Source: Chloroflexota bacterium (GTDB taxonomy: Bacteria > Chloroflexota > Dehalococcoidia > Lucifugimonadales > JACPCL1). Taken from it: DNA of 41,221 bases. Made by a program: the position numbers and the translations under genes. The notes under the pieces were generated by a model. The model did not search any database. It was not told the origin of the DNA and was given only the letters and a program-made list of their open reading frames with translations. The stretch lies in contig JACPCL010000008.1 in NCBI GenBank assembly GCA_016179765.1, positions 1 to 41,221 of the forward strand, read 5' to 3'. This document shows, in pieces, positions 23,118-30,805 of the stretch; positions within the stretch are counted from its first letter, which is position 1, and every line of letters starts with the position of its first letter.

Positions 23118-24012
23118 ATTTTCCCACCGGCAGGTCAACCTCGTACTTGCTCATGAGGTCGTCCAGGAATCTGGCCGTCTTTTCGTCCGGCTCTACCAGG
23201 GGCAGGCGAGGCGCGCCCACGTTGAACCCGGCCCTGTTTACGCAGTACTTGACGGGTATGGGGTTGGCTACGACAAAGAGGCCCTGGAAGATGGCCAACA
23301 TGCGACGATGCTCCGCCGCCGCGCCTTCCAGGCTGCCGTCCAGGAGCATCTGCATCATGGCCTTAATCTGCTTACCCACCAGGTGGCTGGCCACGCTCAC
23401 GACGCCATAGCCGCCCAGGCACATGAGGAGGAAGGTGTCGGCATCGTTGCCGCTCCACACCTTGAACTCCTTATCCGCGTCGCTAATGACCCTGGCGATC
23501 TGGTGCAGGTCGCCGCTGGCCTCCTTAATGCCTACGATGTTCTTAACGCCGCTGAGGCGCACGGTGGTCTCCGCCGCCATGTTCCTGACGGTGCGGCTGG
23601 GCACGTTGTAAAGGATGCAGGGGAGATCGGTGCTCTCTGCGATGGACTTAAAGTGGAGGTATAGCCCCTCTTGGGTAGGGTTATTGTAATAGGGTACGAC
23701 GAGGAGGCAGCCGTCAGCCCCCGCTTCCTGGGCGTCCTCGGTGTAGTGGACGGCCTCAGCGGTGCTGTTGCTGCCGGTGCCCGCAACGACGGCGCCCTTG
23801 CCATTCAGGGCGCTCTTGACCTCAGTGAAGAGGCGCTTCTGCTCCGCAGGCGTCAGGGTGGGCGACTCCCCGGTGGTGCCGGCCACCACGACGCCGTCGC
23901 TGCCGGAGGCGACGAGGGCCTGGGCGAGGCGTTTGGCCTGCTCGTAGTCCACATGCCCCTTCGTGTCAAAGGGTGTAACCATAGCCGTGAGCAGCCTGCC
24001 AATCTCCGTCAT
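23116..24012 (-). CDS. dapA: 4-hydroxy-tetrahydrodipicolinate synthase
   Basis: Condenses pyruvate with aspartate semialdehyde, the first committed step to diaminopimelate and lysine. The 298-residue TIM barrel shows GTTGESPTLT (about 45-54), Tyr135 in LYNVPSRT and the Schiff-base Lys163 in GIKEASGD. Length is typical. It lies downstream of asd and dapB on the same strand, with the small zinc-ribbon gene between. A 14-bp hairpin sits at its stop codon. Confidence 0.97.
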   Translation of the reverse strand: MTEIGRLLTAMVTPFDTKGHVDYEQAKRLAQALVASGSDGVVVAGTTGESPTLTPAEQKRLFTEVKSALNGKGAVVAGTGSNSTAEAVHYTEDAQEAGADGCLLVVPYYNNPTQEGLYLHFKSIAESTDLPCILYNVPSRTVRNMAAETTVRLSGVKNIVGIKEASGDLHQIARVISDADKEFKVWSGNDADTFLLMCLGGYGVVSVASHLVGKQIKAMMQMLLDGSLEGAAAEHRRMLAIFQGLFVVANPIPVKYCVNRAGFNVGAPRLPLVEPDEKTARFLDDLMSKYEVDLPVGK

Positions 24013-24087
24013 GGGACACCTCTCTTTTATGGATGATGCAGTTTATCACAGGCTATTGGATGATGACGACGCCTGCGGGGAACTGGA

Positions 24088-24306
24088 TTAGCTTTCTTTG
24101 GGAGAGCTTTGCTCTTCTAGTCGCCTGCTGTTCGCTTCGTCCACACAGTCTCTGCAAACTGCTATTGGCTCCATATGGTGTTTGACGCCGAAGTAGATCA
24201 AAGTCAGGACTCCCATGTCTTTTTTGCACTTGTGGCAGACCAAGGGGTAATCCTGAGAGGACATCTCGGGTGCTCGTACCTCAAACGATATAGGTTCCGT
24301 AGACAT
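24088..24306 (-). CDS. Small zinc-ribbon protein
   Basis: A 72-residue protein with two CxxC knuckles, Cys24/Cys27 (LVCHKCKKD) and Cys51/Cys54 (AVCRDCVDE), separated by a short beta-type segment. This is a compact zinc ribbon. The N- and C-terminal tails are acidic and polar. GGAG lies directly against the ATG, so the start may be less certain. It sits between asd and dapA and is probably co-transcribed with them. A nucleic-acid or protein-binding role is possible, but the function is unknown. Confidence 0.72.
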   Translation of the reverse strand: MSTEPISFEVRAPEMSSQDYPLVCHKCKKDMGVLTLIYFGVKHHMEPIAVCRDCVDEANSRRLEEQSSPKES

Positions 24307-24357
24307 CTCCTGGCCTCACACGGTCGTAGGGACGACGCCATGCCAAAGGGTTAACCC

Positions 24358-25383
24358 CTACCCTCTCGGCTTCAGCAGCTCTCGTTTCAGGACCTCTTCG
24401 GCGATCTGGATAGCGTTGAGGGCCGCGCCTTTCCTGAGGTTGTCGGACACGATCCACATGGCCAGACCGTTGGGATGGGAAGAGTCCTTGCGGATGCGGC
24501 CCACGAACACCTCGTCTCGGTCGGCGGCGTCTATGGCCAGGGGATAGGTATTGGTCTTGGGGTCGTCCAGGACCTTCACGCCCGGGAAGGCGGCCATGAG
24601 CTCCCTCGCCTCTTGGGGGGACATGGGTTCCTCAAACTCCACGTGCACCGCCTCGCTGTGGGAAAGGTAGACCGGCACGCGCACGCAGGTGGCGGAGACG
24701 GCGATGTCTGGGGCGTGCATGATTTTTCGCGTTTCATAGAGCATCTTCTGCTCCTCCCGCGTATAGCCGTCCTCCATGAAGGGTTCAATGTGGGGCAGCA
24801 CGTTGAAGGCAATCTGGTGCGGGTAGACGGAAGGCTTGACCGAAGCGCCGTCCAGCAGGGCGCGGCTCTGCTGCCGCAGCTCATCCATGGCCAGGGTGCC
24901 TGTGCCAGAGACAGCCTGGTAGCTGTCGGCGATAATACGCTTGATAGGGTTGGCCCGGTGCAGAGGGTAAAGGGCCATGACCATCTGAGTGGTGGAGCAG
25001 TTGGGGATGGCGGTAAGGTTCTGGTGCCACTCCAGATCTTGCGGGTTGATCTCCGGCACCACCAGGGGCACTCGGGGGTCCATTCGGTAGGCAGAGCTAT
25101 CGTCAATGACCAAGGCGCCCCGCTGGGCCGCCACAGGGGCCAGCTCCCGGCTCACGGCGGTGCTGGCGGAGATAAAGGCGAAGTCAGCGTCGTCAAAGAT
25201 GTCCGGAGTGGTCTCCTCTACGGGCAACTCCTCGCCATGTACTCTGATGCGCTTGCCGATGGACCTGGGGGAGGCGCAGAGGCGCAGGCGGTTGACGGGG
25301 AAATGGCGCTGCTCCAGGATGCGCAGGAAGACGCGACCCACGGCGCCCGTCGCGCCGACCACCACAACGTTAGGATTGTTCAT
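24358..25383 (-). CDS. asd: Aspartate-semialdehyde dehydrogenase
   Basis: Reduces aspartyl phosphate to aspartate semialdehyde with NADPH, feeding DapA as well as the Thr/Met branch. The preferred ATG at 25383 has AAGGAG about eight bases upstream; the frame extends 91 codons further but that part covers a hairpin repeat and is non-homologous. The 341 residues show the Rossmann loop GATGAVGR (about 10-17), the active-site Cys129 in IPNCSTTQM, and YQAVSGTG. Length is typical. It lies between dapB and the zinc-ribbon/dapA genes. Confidence 0.96.
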   Translation of the reverse strand: MNNPNVVVVGATGAVGRVFLRILEQRHFPVNRLRLCASPRSIGKRIRVHGEELPVEETTPDIFDDADFAFISASTAVSRELAPVAAQRGALVIDDSSAYRMDPRVPLVVPEINPQDLEWHQNLTAIPNCSTTQMVMALYPLHRANPIKRIIADSYQAVSGTGTLAMDELRQQSRALLDGASVKPSVYPHQIAFNVLPHIEPFMEDGYTREEQKMLYETRKIMHAPDIAVSATCVRVPVYLSHSEAVHVEFEEPMSPQEARELMAAFPGVKVLDDPKTNTYPLAIDAADRDEVFVGRIRKDSSHPNGLAMWIVSDNLRKGAALNAIQIAEEVLKRELLKPRG

Positions 25384-25397
25384 GTGCTGCTCCTTAG

Positions 25398-25432
25398 CTT
25401 TCAAGGAGGCTCTAGAGGAGCCTCCCTCTCCT
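25398..25432. repeat. 35-base structured repeat, copy 2
   Basis: Same unit as 13152-13186 with arms GGAGGCTC and GAGCCTCC around TAGAG. It differs at five positions, two of which form a compensated stem pair. It lies 15 bases upstream of the asd start, reading against that gene. Confidence 0.7.
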
Positions 25433-25529
25433 TTGCGTTTGCCCCTGGCCAACAGAAGGCGCAGTGCGGGCCTGTATGGTTGCTGGGAGTTCTGGCGGAT
25501 TACCAGGGAAGAGAGAATGCTGGAGGCTT

Positions 25530-25561
25530 GCCTCGCCGTTGCGAAAGTACAACGACGAGGC
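25530..25561 (-). terminator. Hairpin just after the dapB stop
   Basis: GCCTCGCCGTTG (25530-25541) and CAACGACGAGGC (25550-25561) pair with one mismatch, loop of 8 bases. It starts at the base after the dapB stop codon. No T-run follows and asd is downstream, so partial termination or mRNA processing are possible roles. The rest of the 180-base dapB-asd gap holds the repeat at 25398 and nothing else that I see. Confidence 0.5.
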
Positions 25562-25562
25562 G

Positions 25563-26354
25563 CTACTTCAGGCCAAGAAGGCTCTCCAGGCCTATGACGC
25601 AGTCGCGTCGCTTCACCACTTCCTTGACCGCCATCAGAACTCCTGGCATGAAGCATTCCCGGGTAAGGGTGTCATGCTTGAGGCTAAGGGTCTGGCCGGC
25701 CATGCCGAAGACGACTTCATGGGCGGCCAGGCGTCCCGGCATTCGGGTGCTGTGGATGGACACGCCGCTCAGGTCGCCGCCGCGGGTGCCCGATAGCGGC
25801 TCCCGCTCAGGCGCGGGCCGCTTGAAGGCGCGCTCCGTGGCCATGGCGCGCGCCAGAGCCAGCGCCGTGCCGGAGGGGGCGTCTATCTTGGCCTCATGGT
25901 GGGCCTCAAAGATGTCCACGTACTCAAAGAAGGGTGCGGCAATGCGTGCCAGGTGGTTGAGGATAATGGCCCCGATGGCAAAACTTGGGCCTACGATGAT
26001 GCCGATGGTGTGCCTGCGGCTCAGGTCCCGCAGGGTGTCCAGGTCTGTGGAGCTGAGGCCAGAGGTGCCCGTGACAAAGTGGAGGCCTCTGGCGGCGGAT
26101 ACCCTTGCCGCCGCGATGCACGCCTGGGCATTGGTGAAGTCCACCACCACGTCGGCCTGGCAGCGGGAAAGTAGCCGTTCCAGACTGGTGTCGTAGGGAA
26201 CGAAGGCCCCCGCCGGCAGGGGGAGGGCGTCTCCCATGGCCGAGCGGCCAACGCCACCGACGGGACTCGTCTCCTTGTCACGGCCCAGGGCCGCAAGGGT
26301 TTCCTTGCCCATGCGGCCCGTGGCTCCGTGGACGATCACGCGTATGGGGGCCAT
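25563..26354 (-). CDS. dapB: 4-hydroxy-tetrahydrodipicolinate reductase
   Basis: Reduces the DapA product with NAD(P)H. The 263-residue protein from the ATG at 26354 starts with the Rossmann loop VHGATGRMG. VDFT (about 71-74), VTGTSGLS, and the catalytic segment EAHHEAKIDAPSGTA with His152-His153 and Lys156 are present. The frame extends 70 codons upstream over the repetitive pnp tail and is not believed; AAAGGTG lies nine bases before the ATG. It starts 16 bases after the pnp stop, so it is part of the rpsO-pnp transcript. Confidence 0.95.
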   Translation of the reverse strand: MAPIRVIVHGATGRMGKETLAALGRDKETSPVGGVGRSAMGDALPLPAGAFVPYDTSLERLLSRCQADVVVDFTNAQACIAAARVSAARGLHFVTGTSGLSSTDLDTLRDLSRRHTIGIIVGPSFAIGAIILNHLARIAAPFFEYVDIFEAHHEAKIDAPSGTALALARAMATERAFKRPAPEREPLSGTRGGDLSGVSIHSTRMPGRLAAHEVVFGMAGQTLSLKHDTLTRECFMPGVLMAVKEVVKRRDCVIGLESLLGLK

Positions 26355-26370
26355 GGCCGGTGCACCTTTA

Positions 26371-28698
26371 CTACCTGGGGCCGCGGCCGGAGTCGCGGTT
26401 TGGCGGGCCGCCGGGCCTGGGGCCGCCGGGGCCGCGACCCGGGGGGTTAGGCCCGCGCTGGAAGGGAGCGCCCCCGCCTCTTGCTGGGGGCCCGGAGAAG
26501 GGACGCTGGCCCCGGCTATCGTCGGGGCGGCGTTCACGATCGCCCCCAAAGGGGCGCTGGCCATCGCCGGCGGGCCGTTGCTCCGGCCTTGGGCCAGGCG
26601 CTGCGCCCTCGCCTCCGCCTTCGGCGAAGACGGCTCGCCGCGACAGGTTGAGGCGGCCCATGCGGTCCACCTCCGTGACCATAACGGTCACCTCGTCCCC
26701 CACCTGCACCTCGTCCTCCACACGCTCCACCCGGTGGTCCGCTAGCTCACTGATGTGCACCAGGCCCTCTTTGCCAGGCAGAATCTCCACAAAAGCGCCG
26801 AAGCCCATGATGCGGGTAACCTTGCCGGTGTAGATTTCCCCCGTCTCTGGGTCCTTCATCATGCCCGTGATGGCCCGAAACGCTTTCTGAGCCGCCTCCT
26901 CGTTGGAGGAACCAACAACGACGGTGCCGTCGCTCTCCACGTCAATGGTGACCTTGTACTCCGCCGTCATGGCGCGGATGGTGCGGCCACCCGGGCCAAT
27001 AAGGGCGCCAATCTTGTCCACCGGGATCTTCAGCTTCAGCATACGCGGCGCGAAGGGACTGAGGGCAGTCCTGGGCTGGGCGATGGCTTCCTGCATTTTA
27101 CCGAGGATGAACATGCGGCCTCGCTTGGCCTGGGAGAGGGTCTTGTCAATGACAGCGAAGTCAATGCCCTTGATCTTCACGTCTAGCTGCAGGGCGGTGA
27201 TGCCTTCCGCTGTGCCAGCTACCTTGAAGTCCATGTCCCCCTGGAAATCCTCAACGCCCTGGATGTCCGTCAGGACGGCGTATTCCTTGGTGGCTTCGTC
27301 CATGATCAGGCCCATGGCGACGCCGGCGACGGGTGACTTGATGGGGACGCCGGCGTCCATGAGGGCCAGGGTGCTGCCGCACACGCTGGCCATGGAGGTG
27401 CTGCCGTTGGAGCTCAGCACCTCAGACACCAGACGGATGGCGTAGGGGAACTCCTCTACGGTGGGTAGGACTGGCTCCAGGGCGCGCTCCGCCAGGGCGC
27501 CATGGCCAATCTCCCGGCGGCCCGTGGCGCCAACGCGACGCACCTCGCCCACGGAGTAGGGCGGGAAGTTGTAATGGTGCATGTACCGCTTGCTGACCTC
27601 TGGGTTCAGGGTGTCCAGGTTCTGGATCATGCTCATGGACCCCAGGGTGGCGATGGTGAGCACCTGAGTCTGGCCCCGGCGGAAAACGCCGCTCCCATGG
27701 GTGCGGGGCAGCACACCAAGGTCAATGGCAATCGGGCGTATCTCATCAGCAGCGCGGCCATCGGCCCGTTTGCCGTGACGCAGAACACGGGTGCGCATCA
27801 CCGACTTCATCAGTTTTTCATACGCCTCGCGGATGCTCCCCTTTTCATAGGTTCCACCCAGGGCTGTCAGGGCCTCTTTCTCCAAGGAGTCCAGTGCCTC
27901 GTTGTGCTCGCCCCGGGCCGCGCCCTGCACGAAGATCTCCTGTACCCGGCCAAGGAGCAACTCAGCCAGCCTGGACTCTAACTCTGGCGTGACCGAAGGG
28001 GTAGGCGCATAGGACATCTTTGGCTTGCCCAGTCGTCTTACCATATCCTGCTGTAGCTCTATGAGCTCCTGGTTAACCTCCTGGCCCCGTCGCATGGCCT
28101 CCAGCACCACATCCTCCGGCACCCCGTTGGCGCCAGACTCCACCATGACGACCGCGCCAGAGGTGCCAGCAACCACCAGGTCCAGTTTGCCAGTCAGCAG
28201 CTCTGCAAAGGTGGGATTGATCGTGAGCTCTCCGTTGAGATACCCCATGCGGACCGCGCCAACGGGGCCTTCAAAGGGTATCTCGGAGATGGACAGGGCC
28301 GCGGAAGCGCCGATGATGGAAAGCACCTCCGGCGGGTTCTCCTGGTCGGCGGACAGGACTGTGGAGATGACCTGGACTTCGTTACGGAAGCCCTTGGGGA
28401 AAAGGGGGCGAAGGCAGCGGTCCGTGAGGCGTGAGGCCAGAATAGCGTCCTCGGGAGGGCGGCCCTCCCGGCGGAAGAAGCTGCCGGGGATCTTGCCGAC
28501 GGCGTAGTGGCGCTCCTCGTAGTCCACCGTGAGAGGAAAAAAGTCTATGCCTTCCCGTGGCTGGGTGGTGCACACGGTGACCAGCACCATGGTATCGCCG
28601 TACCGGACCAGGACCGCTCCGGAAGCCTGCTCGGCGAACCGCCCGACTTCAAGAGAAAGGGTGCGCCCCGCGATTTCACGGGAGAAGGTATCAGCCAT
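26371..28698 (-). CDS. pnp: Polyribonucleotide nucleotidyltransferase
   Basis: Phosphorolytic 3'-5' exoribonuclease of RNA turnover. The 775 residues from the ATG at 28698 (AGGAG upstream) contain two RNase PH domains (FFPLTVDYEERHYAVGKIPG in the first, MDFKVAGTAEGITALQLD in the second). These are followed by a KH domain with IGPGGRTIR and an S1 domain (GKVTRIMGFGAFVEILPGKE). The last 60 or so residues are a low-complexity Gly/Pro/Arg tail with repeated RPF and GGPRPGG patterns, longer than in most PNPases and probably RNA-binding. It lies between rpsO and dapB, the standard place. Confidence 0.97.
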   Translation of the reverse strand: MADTFSREIAGRTLSLEVGRFAEQASGAVLVRYGDTMVLVTVCTTQPREGIDFFPLTVDYEERHYAVGKIPGSFFRREGRPPEDAILASRLTDRCLRPLFPKGFRNEVQVISTVLSADQENPPEVLSIIGASAALSISEIPFEGPVGAVRMGYLNGELTINPTFAELLTGKLDLVVAGTSGAVVMVESGANGVPEDVVLEAMRRGQEVNQELIELQQDMVRRLGKPKMSYAPTPSVTPELESRLAELLLGRVQEIFVQGAARGEHNEALDSLEKEALTALGGTYEKGSIREAYEKLMKSVMRTRVLRHGKRADGRAADEIRPIAIDLGVLPRTHGSGVFRRGQTQVLTIATLGSMSMIQNLDTLNPEVSKRYMHHYNFPPYSVGEVRRVGATGRREIGHGALAERALEPVLPTVEEFPYAIRLVSEVLSSNGSTSMASVCGSTLALMDAGVPIKSPVAGVAMGLIMDEATKEYAVLTDIQGVEDFQGDMDFKVAGTAEGITALQLDVKIKGIDFAVIDKTLSQAKRGRMFILGKMQEAIAQPRTALSPFAPRMLKLKIPVDKIGALIGPGGRTIRAMTAEYKVTIDVESDGTVVVGSSNEEAAQKAFRAITGMMKDPETGEIYTGKVTRIMGFGAFVEILPGKEGLVHISELADHRVERVEDEVQVGDEVTVMVTEVDRMGRLNLSRRAVFAEGGGEGAAPGPRPEQRPAGDGQRPFGGDRERRPDDSRGQRPFSGPPARGGGAPFQRGPNPPGRGPGGPRPGGPPNRDSGRGPR

Positions 28699-28748
28699 GC
28701 ACAATGCTCCTACTCGTTCGGAGCGGTGTCCCAGAGGGAAGAAGGAGG

Positions 28749-28769
28749 AGCACCCAGGGTATGGGTGCT
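28749..28769 (-). promoter_or_regulatory. Hairpin in the rpsO-pnp gap
   Basis: AGCACCCA (28749-28756) and TGGGTGCT (28762-28769), 8-bp stem with 5-base loop, starting at the rpsO stop codon. In other bacteria this gap carries a terminator and an RNase III/PNPase control hairpin. The same role is possible here by analogy. Confidence 0.45.
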
Positions 28770-29034
28770 ATCGGCGCAGTCCGAGGCGCGCGATGAGGGT
28801 CCGATATCGGCCCACATCCTCTCGGCTCAGGTAGGCAAGCCTTCGCCTGCGCTCACCCACCAGTTTCAAGAGGCCGCGCTGGCACGCATGGTCCTTGTGG
28901 TTATGGCGCATGTGCTCCGTCAACTCGGTGATGCGCTCGGTGAGGAGCGCTATCTGGACTTCTACGGAGCCGGTGTCCTGGGGATTGGACCCATAGTCCT
29001 GAACGATGGCTTGCTTCCGGTCTTTGGTCAACAT
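28768..29034 (-). CDS. rpsO: 30S ribosomal protein S15
   Basis: An 88-residue, all-helical ribosomal protein that binds 16S rRNA. The protein reads [15 protein letters not shown], then [40 protein letters not shown] and [20 protein letters not shown], matching S15 throughout. It is the first gene of the rpsO-pnp-dapB-asd-dapA row. A consensus-like promoter lies 48 bases upstream. Length is standard. Confidence 0.98.
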   Translation of the reverse strand: MLTKDRKQAIVQDYGSNPQDTGSVEVQIALLTERITELTEHMRHNHKDHACQRGLLKLVGERRRRLAYLSREDVGRYRTLIARLGLRR

Positions 29035-29081
29035 GCGCTTCTGGGGTCGTCTCCGCTTGTACTGATTCTTTTGTCACATGG

Positions 29082-29111
29082 ACTATACCATACATCTCTC
29101 TTGAGAGGCAA
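29082..29111 (-). promoter_or_regulatory. rpsO promoter
   Basis: On the minus strand TTGCCT (29111-29106), an 18-base spacer and TATAGT (29087-29082) with an extended -10 TG-G. It should drive the rpsO-pnp row. Confidence 0.65.
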
Positions 29112-29132
29112 TCGTCAGAGGCTGTCCTGCCC

Positions 29133-29162
29133 TTGAATTGCTGTTGTCCAACCCATTATGAT
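29133..29162 (+). promoter_or_regulatory. Promoter of the surface-sugar nucleotidyltransferase
   Basis: TTGAAT (29133-29138), 18-base spacer, TATGAT (29157-29162), 25 bases before the ATG at 29187. It is divergent from the rpsO promoter. Confidence 0.55.
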
Positions 29163-29186
29163 GCGGTAACAATCGTGAGTTGAGCT

Positions 29187-29891
29187 ATGCACGCGCTTAT
29201 CTTATCTGGTGGAAAAGGGGAACGCCTCAAACCCCTGACCGATGCGATCCCCAAGCCCATGGTCCCGGTGCAGGGGCGTCCCATTCTCTGGCACCAACTT
29301 CAGGCCCTCAAAAGGGTGGGCGTGACGGACGTGGTGTTCCTCTGTGGCTACCGGTGGGAGGCGATTCAGGACTATTTTGGCGATGGCTCCGCCTTTGGAG
29401 TGCGCGCCGCCTATTCGGTAGAGGAGACGCCGCTGGGAAGGGGGGGCGCCATCAAGAAGGGACTTGGGTTGGTCCCCAAGAGGGAAGGAACCGTCCTGGC
29501 CCTGAACGGCGATGTCCTCACCTCCCAGGACCTGGCCCCCATGATCCAGCAGCACCGGCTCACCGGGGCAACCGCGACGGATATGCTGGTGCCTTACCCC
29601 AGCGCCTATGGAGTGGTGGAGGTGGATGCCCAAAACCGTATCACCGCCTTCGTTGAGAAAGGCGAGTTGCCCCTCTGGATCAATGGCGGCATTTACGTGC
29701 TCCAGACGACCGTTGCCCGCGATCTCCCAGACCTGGGCGACCTCGAGACCACCACCTTCCCTAAGCTGGCCCAGGAGGGCAGGCTGTACGCCTTCAAGTC
29801 CCGCGCCTTCTGGCGGGCGGTGGATACCCACAAGGACCTGCGGGAGGCGGAGGAGGGGCTGGCCGCGGAGGGAAACCTTCCAGGAGCCTAG
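29187..29891 (+). CDS. Sugar-1-phosphate nucleotidyltransferase
   Basis: A 234-residue enzyme that activates a sugar 1-phosphate with an NTP to supply a nucleotide sugar. It starts ALILSGGKGERLKPLTDAIP followed by KPMVPVQGRP, the canonical nucleotide-binding motif of the glucose-1-phosphate thymidylyl/mannose-1-phosphate guanylyl families. ALNGDVL near residue 107 carries the metal Asp and VEKGELPLWINGGIYV is the sugar-binding region. It lacks the C-terminal beta-helix of long members. NTP and sugar specificity cannot be told. It opens the polysaccharide block and has its own promoter. Confidence 0.9.
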   Translation: MHALILSGGKGERLKPLTDAIPKPMVPVQGRPILWHQLQALKRVGVTDVVFLCGYRWEAIQDYFGDGSAFGVRAAYSVEETPLGRGGAIKKGLGLVPKREGTVLALNGDVLTSQDLAPMIQQHRLTGATATDMLVPYPSAYGVVEVDAQNRITAFVEKGELPLWINGGIYVLQTTVARDLPDLGDLETTTFPKLAQEGRLYAFKSRAFWRAVDTHKDLREAEEGLAAEGNLPGA

Positions 29892-29922
29892 CGCCCTGAG
29901 CCAGCAACAGCCTGAATAACTC

Positions 29923-29967
29923 GGGGTGCAGAGGCAGCGCCCCTGCCAGGGGTTTTGGGACACCCCC
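29923..29967. repeat. Palindromic element between nucleotidyltransferase and NusG-like gene
   Basis: GGGGTG (29923-29928) and CACCCC (29961-29966) enclose a smaller stem CCCC-TGCCA-GGGG. The end GGGACACCCCCC resembles the hairpin end at 21579-21591. Together they may form a terminator for the first gene. The rest of the 190-base gap carries the promoter listed next. Confidence 0.5.
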
Positions 29968-30019
29968 CAACTATTCCCCCTGTTCTTGAGTCACCGGCTA
30001 GCACAAGCGTCCGGTTGCC

Positions 30020-30049
30020 TTGACTCTCTAGCCGACGCTCAGGTATGCT
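30020..30049 (+). promoter_or_regulatory. Promoter of NusG-like gene and surface operon
   Basis: TTGACT (30020-30025), 18-base spacer, TATGCT (30044-30049), 34 bases before the ATG at 30083. GAGGAA about nine bases before the ATG serves as ribosome site. This is the best promoter of the surface block. Confidence 0.65.
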
Positions 30050-30082
30050 AACCTTTCAGACCAGAAATGAGGAACCGTCTGT

Positions 30083-30592
30083 ATGGCCGTTGGCTGGTAC
30101 GTCGCAGCGATTCAGCGAGGAAAAGAATCGGCTCTGAAGGCTGGACTTGCCCGGCACGGGGTTGAGGTCTATAACCCGGATATCGTGGTGGTCAGGCGCG
30201 GCAAGAAGCTTCGGGAACCCCTCTTTCCCTGTTACCTATTCTGCTTCCTAGATCCCCAGTCAGCGCAGTGGCCACAGGTACGGTGGGCCAAGGGCCTCCG
30301 GTATTTCCTGGGGCCAGCCAGGCAGCCCACCCCTGTGGCCAGCAGTTTGGTTGAAGAGATCAGAGCCAGGGCGGAAGGTTGGAACCGTAGCGGGTGGGAG
30401 TCCGCCTTTGCCCCTGGCCAGCAGGTGCGCATCAACGCCGGCGTGCTCTCCGGCGTGGACGCCATCTTCTCCCGCTATTTGCCTGGCCGACAGCGGTGCG
30501 AAGTCCTTGTCTCGCTGGTGGGCCGCACCCACCGCCTGCCGATTCCCACGCTCACCTTAGAGGCCCGGCATCCCGCCGGTCTTCTGGCGTAG
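30083..30592 (+). CDS. Specialised NusG paralog (RfaH/UpxY/LoaP-like antiterminator)
   Basis: A 169-residue protein with the NusG N-terminal domain (WYVAAIQRGKESALKAGLAR, then VEVYNPDIVVVRRGKK, REPLFPCYLFCF and VRWAKGLRYFLG) and a C-terminal KOW domain (FAPGQQVRINAGVLSGVDAI). The pattern 'EPLFPxYLF' with a long spacer between the domains is that of RfaH, UpxY and LoaP, not of housekeeping NusG. Such proteins load onto RNA polymerase at a leader site and keep long surface-polysaccharide operons transcribed. It is the gene directly before the sugar epimerases, and an ops-core match lies 126 bases after its stop. Confidence 0.9.
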   Translation: MAVGWYVAAIQRGKESALKAGLARHGVEVYNPDIVVVRRGKKLREPLFPCYLFCFLDPQSAQWPQVRWAKGLRYFLGPARQPTPVASSLVEEIRARAEGWNRSGWESAFAPGQQVRINAGVLSGVDAIFSRYLPGRQRCEVLVSLVGRTHRLPIPTLTLEARHPAGLLA

Positions 30593-30717
30593 CAGGGGCG
30601 GGTATCTCCCTGTCACCCTGTCATGGCGGAGCGTCCCTTGGACATCCGGTGACTGTGGCAAGACATACATTTTCTATGGTATGGGCCGCCCCACTGACAA
30701 AGGGGCAGCGCAGAAAG

Positions 30718-30728
30718 GGCGGTAGCGT
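30718..30728 (+). promoter_or_regulatory. ops-like site in the operon leader
   Basis: GGCGGTAGCGT matches the core of the E. coli ops element (JUMPstart) at 11 of 11 bases. It lies in the 213-base gap between the NusG-like gene and the first epimerase and is preceded by AGGGGCAGCGCAGAAAG. It is where an RfaH-like protein would be expected to load. The rest of the gap shows a GCCCC/GGGGC hairpin (about 30687-30706) and no open frame. Confidence 0.7.
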
Positions 30729-30805
30729 TCCCATTCTTGTTCTTGCGCCACGGCCTTGTGCCCACTCTTTGACGGCCCAGGTCGTCAAGGACTAGAGAAG
30801 GCATC

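Noticed and set aside
25384-25656. 91-codon upstream extension of asd
   Set aside because: It covers a hairpin repeat and part of dapB; AAGGAG marks the ATG at 25383 as the start.
24475-26196. 573-codon plus-strand open frame opposite asd and dapB
   Set aside because: It is the antisense of two clear enzymes, has no family-like sequence, and arises from high GC codon bias.
30640-30680. Sigma-54-type promoter at TGGCAAG near 30655
   Set aside because: The GC element at the required spacing is absent (TTTTCT instead of TTGCA).
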